Below are positions 1-10,341 of a DNA stretch of 64,000 bases, piece after piece. The translations under genes were made by a program, and so were the position numbers. A model generated the notes under the pieces. The model searched no databases. It was not told where the DNA came from and worked only from the letters and a program-made list of their open reading frames with translations. Numbering within the stretch: the first letter of the stretch is position 1; each line of letters opens with the position of its first letter. Source of the stretch: Chamaecrista fasciculata (taxonomy: Eukaryota; Streptophyta; Magnoliopsida; Fabales; Fabaceae); contig QANZ01035162.1 of NCBI GenBank assembly GCA_003254925.1, positions 92,450-156,449 of the forward strand, read 5' to 3'.

Positions 1-153
1 AAAATTTATTATGGTTAAAATTACAAAATAGCTCCAAAGGGTACCAAAGTGTTAATGGAGAATACCACAGGGTACCAAAGTGTCAAGTTTCAAACCACAG
101 GGTACCAAAGTGAAATAGGGTCAAACCACAGGGTACCAAAGTGTAATTTACCC
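1..153. mobile_element. Right end of a MULE-like element with subterminal 30-bp repeats
   Basis: Four copies of GGGTACCAAAGTG start at 39, 70, 100 and 131, a period of about 30 bp. The array ends in GTGTAATTTACCC at 141-153, the inverse of the GGGTAAATTACA terminus that also bounds the Pack-MULE at 10342-11461. The rest of the element lies left of the window, so neither a target duplication nor an internal gene can be checked. The class is inferred from the terminus only. Confidence 0.55.
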
Positions 154-1189
154 TTATAATTAATAGAAAATTTCCATGACGTGGCCTGTAATCAGCTTTT
201 GTCATCTCCTTATATATATTGCATGCTGATTGGGAAGCAACTAGCTATTTGGCTTATGAAGGTAATTAAGAGGGATCCAGATTCTAGAATATACAATCCT
301 GATCCGATCCACATTATTTCCAATAATTAATCTTTGTGCTGATTTTCCATGTGTTACACACTTGCATTTTGCATAATAAAACAATATGTTTAATTTCCAT
401 ATATATATATATAGTACATTAATTCTTCAACCAATGTTCGGTGGGGATCAAGAGGGAAAGTCTATTTATTATTGTATAATTTTTCCAAAAATTAAATGTT
501 ACTACTACATATAATTTATATTTTACAAACATAATAATTCTCACATAAATATTGGTTATATATATATATGTAATATAAAATAATTCCAGGTTAAATATTC
601 CAACAGTGTATGCTCTGGCCTCTATGGCATCTATGCCTACATATCTACCAAATAAGCATCTCATTAATTAGGTTTTGGGCAAATTGCTTGGTAGTGATTT
701 ACACGTACAATATATATATATATATATATAACTTTCATGTTGTGTTATAATTAATTAAAGCGTGTCCGTGCTACTTAGTACTTAAGAGTGTTGGGCCACT
801 TTACAGGTACATCAGTGAATATTTTAAGAGATTAACCAAATGCTAAACGAATTAATGCTGACAAGTGGAAATAAAATGTAAGGCTATCCTTTTACGCGTA
901 ATTCAAATGGGTGAAATTTTTATTTTGGCCAGAAAATGGGTGAAATTGACACTGAATAAAGAGGATTGGATCAGGCAATCAACATAATTACTAGAAGCTG
1001 GAGTTAACTATGTGAAGTTCAAAACCTGCGACGTATTATTATTATCTTTTCACAAATATCTTCCATTAGAAACATGATCAATCATGTTTGAAGCACTCTC
1101 AAGTCTCAAGTACTAAATATAGATACTTCTCGTAGTGAGGATTTGAATCTAAATTCTTTATATTGTGAGAAACTTTTTCCTTCCTCCAT
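154..1189. other. AT-rich intergenic DNA, no gene seen
   Basis: The stretch is strongly AT-rich, with a TA microsatellite near 709-730. I see no conserved coding segment on either strand. Confidence 0.6.
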
Positions 1190-1206
1190 AGATCCAATCC
1201 TCGTTA

Positions 1207-1653
1207 GAGATCATAGGGGCTGGTGGTCTCATTAGAGACTCTGATGTTGTCGGTTTTTCTATCAATATTGGTACTGGATCTATCCTTAAAGCTGAATTAT
1301 GGAGTATTCAGTTCGGTCTTCAAATTGCTAAAGATTATAACATCAAAAATCTTATTGTGGAATCTGATTCTAAAACGACTGTTGATCTCATTTCAAATGA
1401 TCATATTTCTAATCATCATCATCTATATACTCTTATTCAAAACTGCAGGCTGCTGCTGGCTTCATTGGATAACTTTGATATTAAGCATATCTTTAGGGAA
1501 GCTAACTTCCCAGCAGATGGTCTCGCCAATCATGGAAGGGAGATGAACTCTTCCACCTCTATCTTTAATTTTGTCCCAGCTTTCATATCCTCACTTTTCC
1601 TTTTTAATTTAATGGGTTTTTGTAATGATAGAGTTTGTAACTCTAAGACTTAA
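1207..1653 (+). pseudogene. LINE-type RNase H domain fragment (RVT_3 family)
   Basis: The frame encodes about 148 residues matching the C-terminal RNase H-like domain of plant LINE polyproteins: an opening GAGGLIRDS-type strand, a KAELWSIQFGL helix carrying the catalytic Glu, the VESDSKTTVDLI segment carrying an Asp, and a closing IFREANFPADGLANHG helix. No frameshift or internal stop is present from 1207 to the stop, but there is no ATG until 1357, so no complete protein is expected. It is a fragment carried by the truncated LINE and is not a host gene. Confidence 0.85.
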
Positions 1654-1725
1654 CTTCCCTTGAGGATGCTTGTTTATTTTTCTGTCTTTTAATGAATTTC
1701 TTCCTTTATCAAAAAAAAAAAAAAA
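1207..1725 (+). mobile_element. 5'-truncated LINE with poly-A tail and target duplication
   Basis: A 0.5-kb non-LTR retrotransposon 3' end. A reading frame is open from 1207 to the stop ending at 1653, followed by a short 3' UTR and a run of A ending at 1725. The 17-bp sequence AGATCCAATCCTCGTTA flanks it exactly at 1190-1206 and 1726-1742, the direct repeat expected from target-primed reverse transcription. The body begins in the middle of an RNase H domain, so it is a dead-on-arrival copy lacking endonuclease and reverse transcriptase. The identical flanking repeats suggest a fairly recent insertion. Confidence 0.9.
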
Positions 1726-1742
1726 AGATCCAATCCTCGTTA

Positions 1743-2933
1743 ATGTGGTTTTAAAAAAAAATTAAGAATGGTGTATGTGTAGTTTATTTTAGATTGGATT
1801 AATTAAATTTTTCTCCAACTAAATACAGCTTGCACTTTTAGCTCTTATATATCTGGTGCTACAACACTTATAATACTTTTCCTTGTGTTTTGATTGAGAT
1901 GTGAAAGCAATTATTCTATGATTGAAGTTTAGATATTGATTGAGTTATAGTTAAATTATAATAACGCTAAAACGACTACTCTACTATGAGGTTAAAAAAA
2001 AGTTGTGCATTACTAGAAGTTGTAATTTTTTTACTTATCAATTAATCATTAACCTTTGATTCAATTAAATAAAAACCATGATGTGTTGGCCAAAAAAAAT
2101 GCCATGATGATGTGAACAAATTAGGTTAATTTTGGTGGAGTGCATATATATGTATAGTAATCAGTGTAGTAGTGGTTATTTCGTAAGCAAGACAGAGACA
2201 TTGACTAGGAATATGACGTGAGTGGCACTTATATATATTGGCTTCCGTACTTATAACGTTTATATTGGCGGTATGAAAATGAAAGGATCGGATAAGTAAT
2301 TAGGGTAATGCGAAAATGATATATAATTAATATTAATTATATTATAATAACATTATGTATTATTGACACCTACCACATTTGAATTTAATTTGACTAGCTC
2401 GTTAATTAGTACATTACGTACAAAACCATCTTGTGTTGTGTTTGAGTACATGATCGTCCTTGGTTGTGCACACAAGCCATAAAATAGGCAGAATTCGGAC
2501 GCACACATTATCATTGGGATGCATCCAATGATCGAAACGTACTAAATTAATTAAAGGAAAAAGTAAAGGGAAGATGCTGTAATTAAAGTAAAGTAAAAAA
2601 GTAATTTATGAAGAGCTAGAACTTTATATAGGTTTTCAGGGTTAAAGTAAAAAAGTAATTGTCTCGAAATTTATATTTTTATATTAAGGTAACTCTACTC
2701 GCTATCTCTTGTAATAAGTTGTAACTCTCTTAGAAAAAAACTTTAAAAAGAATGTTAACTCTTTATTAGGGATTGGAGATTAATTAAAGAGAGCAGGACG
2801 TACGTGTGCATGAATAAGTAGCTTGAGGGAGTTAAATATGAATATTAATATTAAATAGCCAACTAGCAGTCTAGCTGCATATAGTGGGATTTGGAATGTT
2901 AACAAGGGTGAGTGCGTGACGTACATGTATGAG
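1743..2933. other. AT-rich upstream region of the first transporter gene
   Basis: No coding segment or structured repeat was recognised. It is the presumptive distal promoter of the gene starting at 3041. Confidence 0.5.
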
Positions 2934-2942
2934 TATATATAA
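2934..2942 (+). promoter_or_regulatory. TATA box of the first WAT1-related gene
   Basis: TATATATAA lies about 100 bp upstream of the chosen ATG at 3041, which would give a 5' UTR of roughly 70 bases. Called from position and consensus only. Confidence 0.5.
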
Positions 2943-3040
2943 GCTTGCTAGGTGCATGAGATACATATACTTAGATAGATATATAGAAGCAAAAACACAA
3001 GGTGTAGCTTGGTATATACATAGTTTTGTGAGAGAAATTA

Positions 3041-4770
3041 ATGAAAGAGATGATTATGGAGGGTTCAATTGTGAGTTGTGGTGGTTGTTTTTCATGGTTG
3101 AAGGGAGGAAAAGAGTATCTGTTAATGATAATGTTGCAATTTGGGTCAGCTGGTATGTACATTATGTCAATGCATGCTTTCAATAAGGGTATGAGCCATT
3201 ACGTCCTTATTGTTTACCGTAACGCCATCGCCGCCATTACTCTTGCTCCCTTCGCTATTTTTCTCGAAAGGTACGTCTATTAATTATTTTTTCTCCAACC
3301 TAGCTAGCTAGCTAGCTCATTCACATTAATTAACAACATTTTGCAGGAAAGTAAGGCCGAAGATGACATTTCGGATATTTTCGGAGATTATGGCTCTGGC
3401 TTTTCTTGAGTGAGTAACACGTAACCATGCATGTATGTATATAATTAATATATGATGAAGCTAAGATGATTAATTATGAATATTATATTGGTGAAATGCA
3501 GGGTGATACTCGATCAGTGTTTCACGATGTTAGGGATGAAGTTAACATCGGCATCTTTTACATCTGCTGTCATGAACACTGTTCCCTCGATTACCTTTGT
3601 GCTGGCCGTGATTCTCAGGTACGTTGACTACTTGTCGTGTTCAGTCTTGATTAATCTAATTATATATAATTAATTATGATTAATGTATATATGTATATAG
3701 ATTGGAGAGGATGAAGATGAAAGAGAGAGCGTGTCAGGCGAAAGTAGTGGGAACAATAATAACATTAGGAGCAGTGTTTTTAATGGCAATGTACAAAGGG
3801 CCCATAGTGATAAGTAGTATGAAGCATGGGTCATCCAACAACGCACAATCTAGTCAGCCTGAGAACGTGAATGACCCAACTGGCTCACACTGGCTCATGG
3901 GTGCTGCCTTCGTCCTCATTGGTTGCTCTGCCTTTGCCGCTTTCTACATTTTGCAGGTAATTAATTAATTATTTATTTATTTACTTAATTAATTAATTCC
4001 TAATTACTCATGAAATTCACTTATTGATGATAGTCCATAACACTGAGGAAGTACCCAGCAGAGATGTCTCTGTCGACGTGGATATGTTTTATTGGAGCAC
4101 TTCAGAGCTTCGCGGTGGCATCTTACATGGAACGACGTCGTCCTCATGCTTGGTCTCTTGCCTTTGATTACACCTTCTTTGCTCCTGCATACTCCGTACG
4201 TTTTACTCCTTCCGATTATTCATTTATTTATTTTATCTCAATGGAATTAATTAATATAATGATGAAATGAAACAGGGGATTGTAGCCTCAGGAATTCAAT
4301 ACTATGTGCAAGGCATAGTGATGAGGACAATGGGTCCTGTATTTGTCACTGCTTTCAATCCTCTTCGAATGATCATTGTCTCTGTTCTTGCTTTCTTCGT
4401 CCTCTCCGAGAAACTCCACCTTGGAAGGTACCCCCTACAATCCTAAATCCTAATTAATTACTCCCTACCCTTACTTACATAATCCATTAATATAATTAAT
4501 TAATCCTGAAATAGTGTGATTGGAGGCTTGGTGGTGGCTGTGGGGCTATACCTAGTTGCATGGGGAAAATACAAGGAACACAAGAACGGCGTCGTACCAT
4601 CCTCCCCTGACCTTTCAAAGGAAGGGCACCATCATGTACCAGTTCTACCAATAACAGTCCCACCCAGTGATGATAAACCTCATTTGGTCATAATGGATAA
4701 TAATGATCATCATCAAAGTAATAAAAACACCATGGATGTGGAATCCAATAATCCTCTAACCCATTCCTAG
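3041..4770 (+). CDS. WAT1-related (nodulin MtN21/EamA) membrane transporter, copy 1
   Basis: A member of the plant drug/metabolite transporter family that includes WAT1 (vacuolar auxin export) and UMAMIT amino-acid exporters; the substrate cannot be read from sequence. Seven exons with GT-AG borders join in frame: 3041-3270, 3347-3409, 3502-3618, 3701-3956, 4034-4195, 4276-4427, 4515-4770, giving 411 residues, a usual family length. Two EamA repeats with about ten membrane helices are visible: the first opens with LLMIMLQFGSAGMYIMS and the RNAIAAITLAPFAIFLER helix; the second runs through SLSTWICFIGALQS, the GIVASGIQYYVQG helix and FNPLRMIIVSVLAFFVLSE. A hydrophilic His/Asn-rich C-tail follows. 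The ATG at 3041 is the first in frame; 3050 and 3056 are possible alternatives. The neighbour at 16725 is a paralogue with the same exon plan. The gene appears intact. Confidence 0.92.
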
Positions 4771-5906
4771 TCACTACTCACAATATTCCATATATACATA
4801 TACGTAATCATGATGATGATGATACAGCATCCAAAATCCCAATGGAGTGGAACTCAGTTTTGTCTACTTATATGGGGGGCCTCACTTTTAAATTAGTGAC
4901 GCACGCTCACCTATTAATAATCAATCGGCTTTGTATTATATATTATATTTGCTCTTCAATATCAATATCTATTCCCACTTCACTTTACAATACTACTCTG
5001 TTTTCGCCTTTCTCATCGCTTCATCTTTTTTCAATTTCACCAAACCTCTCAACTGCTGCTTGTATTATTGGATAATGGATAATATATATTATTCGTCCTA
5101 CTCAACCTACATATTTACTGATAAAAAAGATGAAATTCAGTTCCTACAAATTTATGCATACAAAAATTGATTATTAATTATATCAACCAAATAATTGGTT
5201 AAAGGTCATAGGTATATTCAATTGTCATACAGATTTTGAAGAGGAAACATATCTCGCATCCTCTCTAAAGATATATATTATATAGAAATATAAATCTTCT
5301 TTGAACATATATACACAAGTGAACAATTGAAGGTGGTAGGGCAGGGATCACTCTCCCTACAATGTGGAATCCCCGTTTTATTCGATCAGTACCTTTCTAT
5401 ACGGAAAAACATATATTTTTTTTTAATGATAGTCTAATTGTAAACAATCCCTCAAACTATCAAATTATACTGATAACTCAACTATGATTGAATTATAAAT
5501 AACTTCATCAACTATTAAATCTAACACATACTCTCATTCAACTATGATTTAATTATAAATACTAGGCCAAAACTCTATTATGGTCCTTAATGTTTACCCT
5601 AAATTCTGTTTTGGTCCTTAATATTTTTTTTCGTCTCGTTTTGGTCCTTAATGTTTCTTAGAAGTTATATAATTAGTCCCTAACTATTGAATGTGGCTAT
5701 ATCTCTCATTTCAAATCAAAATGCGATTATTGGAAATTTATTTGTTTATATTTTAGACGGTGAACTTTGTATTCTTTTTGAATTATTTGAACTTGTAATA
5801 GATAATAAATTGAGTGAATTATGTTAATTTGTGGTATTGGGAAATTTATAATTTTTTCTATTTAAAGATTTTACACTACACTCATACATTTTTCAAAAAA
5901 ATTTAG
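4771..5906. other. 3' flank of copy 1 with degenerate repeat remnants
   Basis: AT-rich. At 5580-5670 the phrase TGGTCCTTAATGTTT recurs three times, resembling the end of an old TIR element, but I found no opposite end. No gene seen. Confidence 0.45.
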
Positions 5907-6367
5907 GTTAAAGGGTCATTTTGGTCCTAAATGTATGCCCTAATGTTCAAATTGGTCCTAAATGTTTGCAAAATGTTTCATTTTGGTCCCAAACTATTGA
6001 ATATGACTTGACGAGTTTAGAGATACGTGTTGTTCTCGAAGAATACTTTTTTTTATTCAGTTGGGGCCGTCAACAAACGATGTCAAAACGGTCCTAAAAG
6101 TAGATCGCTCATTTCATGGTCAAACAAGCAAAGTTGATCATATTTCTCTCGTTTTAAATGTGAATGCGCAAAATTTTAGAGCTACAAGTTCCTCTGAACA
6201 AATCTTTTGAACATGAAAAGAAAAACGAGAGAACTACGACAAAATTCAATAGTTTGGGACCAAAATGAATCATTTTTCTAACATTTATGATCAATTTAAA
6301 TATTTTGAAACATAATAAACCAAAATAAACATTACAACATACATTTAGAATCAAAATGACCTTTTAA
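5907..6367. mobile_element. MITE with inverted ends (family M, copy 1)
   Basis: The left end reads GTTAAAGGGTCATTTTGGTC; the right end carries the inverse (GACCTTTTAAC at 6358-6368) and inverted TTTGGTCCTAAATGT-type motifs. The arms are roughly 120 bp around a short core, and nothing is coded. Copies of the same family occur at 14501-14900 and 27650-28062. No convincing target duplication is visible for this copy. Confidence 0.7.
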
Positions 6368-6368
6368 C

Positions 6369-7647
6369 AAAAACATTTAAGAATCCCTTGCAAAGATCAC
6401 GGAAGATATGAGGATTGGAGATATATAGGAGACAAAGGTCGCCACAAGGTTAGACACAGACGGGGATGCGAGTGTATTGTCTATTTTTCATATTTTTAAC
6501 TTTTTTTAATTATAAAAAATATTGCATGTCAATTATTCTTGTGTAAGAGACTTGCTTTTTATATTGGATGGATGTGTAGTTTAATTAAGATTAATTTTTT
6601 ATATGTAATTGTTATCTTCTTTTTTAGGAGCACTTTTGTTTTGTTAACATTACTAAATTTATGTATGATGTATCTCACTTTGTATCACCCAAAAAAAAAA
6701 TGGGGGAAGCAAGTCCAATCTAGCTCAGGTGCATGTCATCTCTATCAAACAGTTTTTTTTTTAAGAAAAAACAACACTCTTACAAAATTAAGAAAGAAGG
6801 GGAAATTTTTGGTCAATAGATCAATTGATTCAAGCTTATTAATGTGGAATTTCTCTTGGGCTAATACAGGATATCCATTAATTAATTGGGCCTTATGAAT
6901 AATTATATCCAAAAGAACCCACTACTAACAAAAAAAACATATCCATAAAAAAACAACCAAAAACACCACTACACCAATACTAGGAACTGATCCGAAAAGG
7001 TAATAATAATACTTAAGCCGATGAGGAAAAAATACACTAGTATGCCCATAAACCCAAATCTTAACCACTCATAATTCGACTCAGACCAAAAAAAAAAAAT
7101 CACTCATAATTCGACAAAAAAATAAACGCTAAAAGAAAAGAATTAAATTAATTGTCAATTAGTTACAAGTAAAAGTAAGAGGACATGTCATTATAAGCCA
7201 CATCATCAATCCAAGTGATGTGGCAAGTGACACATCATGGGGTGAAAAAGGCCTGGCTGACGTTATCATGGGAAAGATGAATCGACATTAATTTATCTAA
7301 TTAATTAAAAAGAACGAGTAAGTATATATAATTACATATAGTTATATACATATGACACTGAAAATAAAAAATAATTGGAAAGGAAGATGCTTGAGGTGTA
7401 GTATCTTATAATATCAGATAACATGCATTATATAATACAAGGAATAATTGATTAAGAATTTTTAATTTCGCAGTGACGTTTGTCCTGTTATTCTCTTTAT
7501 TAGTGAATTATGTGTATGATCCATCATTATGCGCGTTAATTAAATATTGCTTCCAATTTCCAAGTTTTAACTTTAAGTATATAAAAAAATGAATTGTATA
7601 AAAATTTATAGATTGGTGTTTGTTTTGATGGATTGGCCCAAACCATT
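6369..7647. other. AT-rich intergenic DNA
   Basis: No coding segment, RNA gene or clear transposon end was recognised. Confidence 0.5.
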
Positions 7648-7661
7648 CAACACACTCTTAA

Positions 7662-7908
7662 ATTTTTTTTTTTTGGTAATTAATAAATTTAGATGAGAGG
7701 ATGACGTTTCAGTCCAAAGTCAGGGCAGGCCTCGGGCCCTTGGGACTCAATGAGCACTTACAGAAGTTTCAAAGTTCAAACCATCATTATACTAAGCATT
7801 AACAAAGGTGCTTATAGATAACTCATCAAATGATGCATCATTAGGAATCAAACCCAACCATATAATTGTCATTGAGAAAAGGTGACCAAGTGAGTCAAAC
7901 CTGATTGG
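7662..7908 (-). mobile_element. tRNA-derived SINE with 14-bp target duplication
   Basis: Read on the minus strand it starts near 7908, has an A-box-like TGACTCACTTGG (7897-7886) and a B-box-like GGTTTGATTCC (7854-7844), then a unique body and an A-rich tail at 7673-7662. CAACACACTCTTAA flanks it on both sides (7648-7661 and 7909-7922). The internal polymerase III promoter boxes, A-tail and target duplication together define a SINE of about 247 bp. I do not recognise the family. Confidence 0.85.
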
Positions 7909-8481
7909 CAACACACTCTTAATTTAATACTCAATTTACATCAAGTAAAAACATACTTGTAAAAAATCAAATAACATAGAGATATATGCAAAATCATTAA
8001 TTAATTACTTTATATTGATTATTACTTATATCCGAGTGTACTATCTTAATATCCCAAACAACGAATTCAAGGAGGCGAGTTTGATAAAGAGGAGAATGAA
8101 TCGGTACCCTAATTAAGAACTAAGAAGGGTCAGTTCGTTTCCGTTTTTTTTAGAATTTGTTTTGATTATAATCATGTTTTGATTATAATCAAATTTGTTT
8201 ATTTTTGTAGTGGTGTTTGGATGATTGTTGATTATTTGTGTGAAATTATTAAAATGGGTATGTAATGATTGTGGTAGGTGGATAAAAAGTAAGGAAATTG
8301 ATAAATTGTATAGGGGTATAAATGGAAGAAAAAGTTAGAAAAAGTAAGGTGTGATTTGATTATAATAAAAGTGTGTTTGGATGTGATTGTTGTTGTGAAA
8401 AAAAACAAAAATGTTACTGTTTGCCTTGAAAAACGTGAAATCTTGATTATTTTTGTGAGTTGGTTGGGGGATGTTTTTCCG

Positions 8482-8568
8482 AATCGGTGCACCGTTTCAT
8501 TTTTTGCCTACGAAATCGGTGCACCGAATAAGCAAATCGGTGCACCGAATAAGCAAATCGGTGCACCG
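8482..8568. repeat. Array of four palindromes CGGTGCACCG
   Basis: The perfect 10-bp palindrome lies at 8485-8494, 8517-8526, 8538-8547 and 8559-8568. The last three are spaced exactly 21 bp within a tandem unit AATCGGTGCACCGAATAAGC. It lies inside the inverted-repeat element. Confidence 0.9.
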
Positions 8569-8636
8569 ATTCGCATTAGATGAGAGAGAAAAGGTTGAAG
8601 CTGGCGGACCCGAAAAATTTCTCCAATTTTCTTCAA

Positions 8637-8641
<5 letters not shown>

Positions 8642-8671
<30 letters not shown>
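8642..8671 (+). repeat. CT microsatellite
   Basis: A TCTCTC tract of about 30 bp followed by pyrimidine-rich DNA, of the kind common in plant 5' UTRs. Confidence 0.85.
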
Positions 8672-8675
<4 letters not shown>

Positions 8676-9522
8676 ATCTTCTTCTCCTTCTCTCGCTATC
8701 TCTCGTCACTCTCCCTCTCTCTCGTGTTCCAATTTAGCTTATTTGTGATTAATCCCTCTCATCTCTCGTCACTCTCGGCGGATCCTCTCGGCAACTTCGC
8801 CGGTGGAATAGCTATTGAAGCTGGGACACACCAGCGATTCCACATCATCATCTTCTTGTCGTTGTTGATTCTTCCCCTCAATTTGTTAATTGGGTTTCTT
8901 TCTTGTGTGGCGAGAGCAAAACTTCGTCATCCAGTACATGAATTTCTAAAATTTATTGTATATTAATTTTCTAAAATTTCAAACGCATGGAATTCTTCAA
9001 TTTTGAATCTATAAGCTCTCTTCCTCTTGTAGTTGCTGTGTGTGATTCTTTCAGCCACAACCTTTCTGTGTTCGTGCCCTGAATTTCTTATGGTTCTTCT
9101 GTCCCCTACTTCATCCGATTTTCCTTACTGCGTTAACCTTCGTTTTCGCCGATCAGTAACTTCGATTCGACGTCCGCGGCAATGAATTGCAGAACCCTGT
9201 TCACTAGGGTGTTAAAATATCAATTTCAGTTCTAAAATAGTTTGGGCAAAATAACATTTTAGCCCAAACACAAAAATGGATATTTACAAACTGACCCAAT
9301 TTTAAAGTAAATGACAATTTTGCCCTTTGTGATTGGGGATTGATTGTATTAGAGTATAGATAATTATAGGTTTATGTATAGGGGTATAAGTGTAATTGAG
9401 TGTGTTTGATTATTAAAAAATCATGATTATAATTGAATCAGAAAAAAAACGTAAACGAACATGTTTATTATGATTATAATCAAAACAGATTATAATCAAA
9501 ACGGAAACGAACTGGGAAGAAG

Positions 9523-10332
9523 TATCCCATTTCATGATCAGATCGAATATTATTTCATTTGAACAGTTTCTCCATTTGCTTATTTTTCATTTGGTGATGA
9601 GTTACCATCAATCCTAATGTTCACCATTAGTTCAATATATTATATATAAAATAATCTAAATGTTGGATCTCATCACTTAAAAAATCTCTCTCTCTTCTCA
9701 CTCGTAATAATATCTCATTAATTAATCATTTAAACCAATAATCAGATCATAATCTTCATAAAGTTGAACCGTATTACAACACCCATAATACCAAACAATG
9801 TTTATTAAAATGAAAGTCACAATATATATATATATATATATATTAATAAATTCCGGTACAATTAGTAAAAAAATTAATTGTATGTGTTCTATAAATATGA
9901 TGTCTCATGTTTGAAATGCGCTGTATGTAATGAAAAAAAATTATTGTTAATAAAGAGAAACTCACTTTGATAATAATTTCTACACTTTTAAAAAATAATT
10001 TAATTACATTTTTATCATATATGTATATATAATAATTGTACATTTGCAGTTTTCACCGCCTCTTCCTTAAACCACAAATTCTCACAAAACTAGCTAGGAT
10101 CAATCCAATTATCCCAACCACCACCACTATAAGCTGTAGTAATTAACAACTTGCTAACATTTAATTACCTTTTTTATACATATATAGATACACACTCGCA
10201 CATTATTGTAATTATAACGAGAATTGTCTGTTATGACGTTGACACGAGTATGCGCATATAATTATTAGCTACAATTAATTTGTTTTTCAAAAAAGGAGAA
10301 AGAAAGTTATGAATAAATGTGTTATGGAATCA
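9523..10332. other. AT-rich intergenic DNA
   Basis: An AT microsatellite lies at about 9822-9842. Nothing else was recognised. Confidence 0.5.
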
Positions 10333-10341
10333 TATTAATTA

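Larger units (their letters stand above)
8128..9516. mobile_element. Inverted-repeat DNA element with UTR-like cargo
   Basis: The ends are inverted copies of CAGTTCGTTTCCGTTTT (8131 inward and 9514 inward), followed by inverted copies rich in TGATTATAATCA. A 6-bp direct repeat AAGAAG sits just outside each end (8122-8127, 9517-9522), which may be a degraded target duplication. The interior holds a palindrome array (8485-8568), a CT tract (8642-8671) and GC-richer DNA. No transposase is encoded, so it is non-autonomous; hAT-like is a guess from the CAG terminus. Confidence 0.65.

Noticed and set aside
8482..8568. CRISPR-like look of regularly spaced palindromic repeats
   Set aside because: Only four short palindromes with near-identical spacers inside a plant transposon; no spacer diversity and a eukaryotic context.
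8580..8966. Open frame of 128 codons
   Set aside because: Mostly Ser/Leu from the CT tract; no family resemblance and no splice or promoter context.
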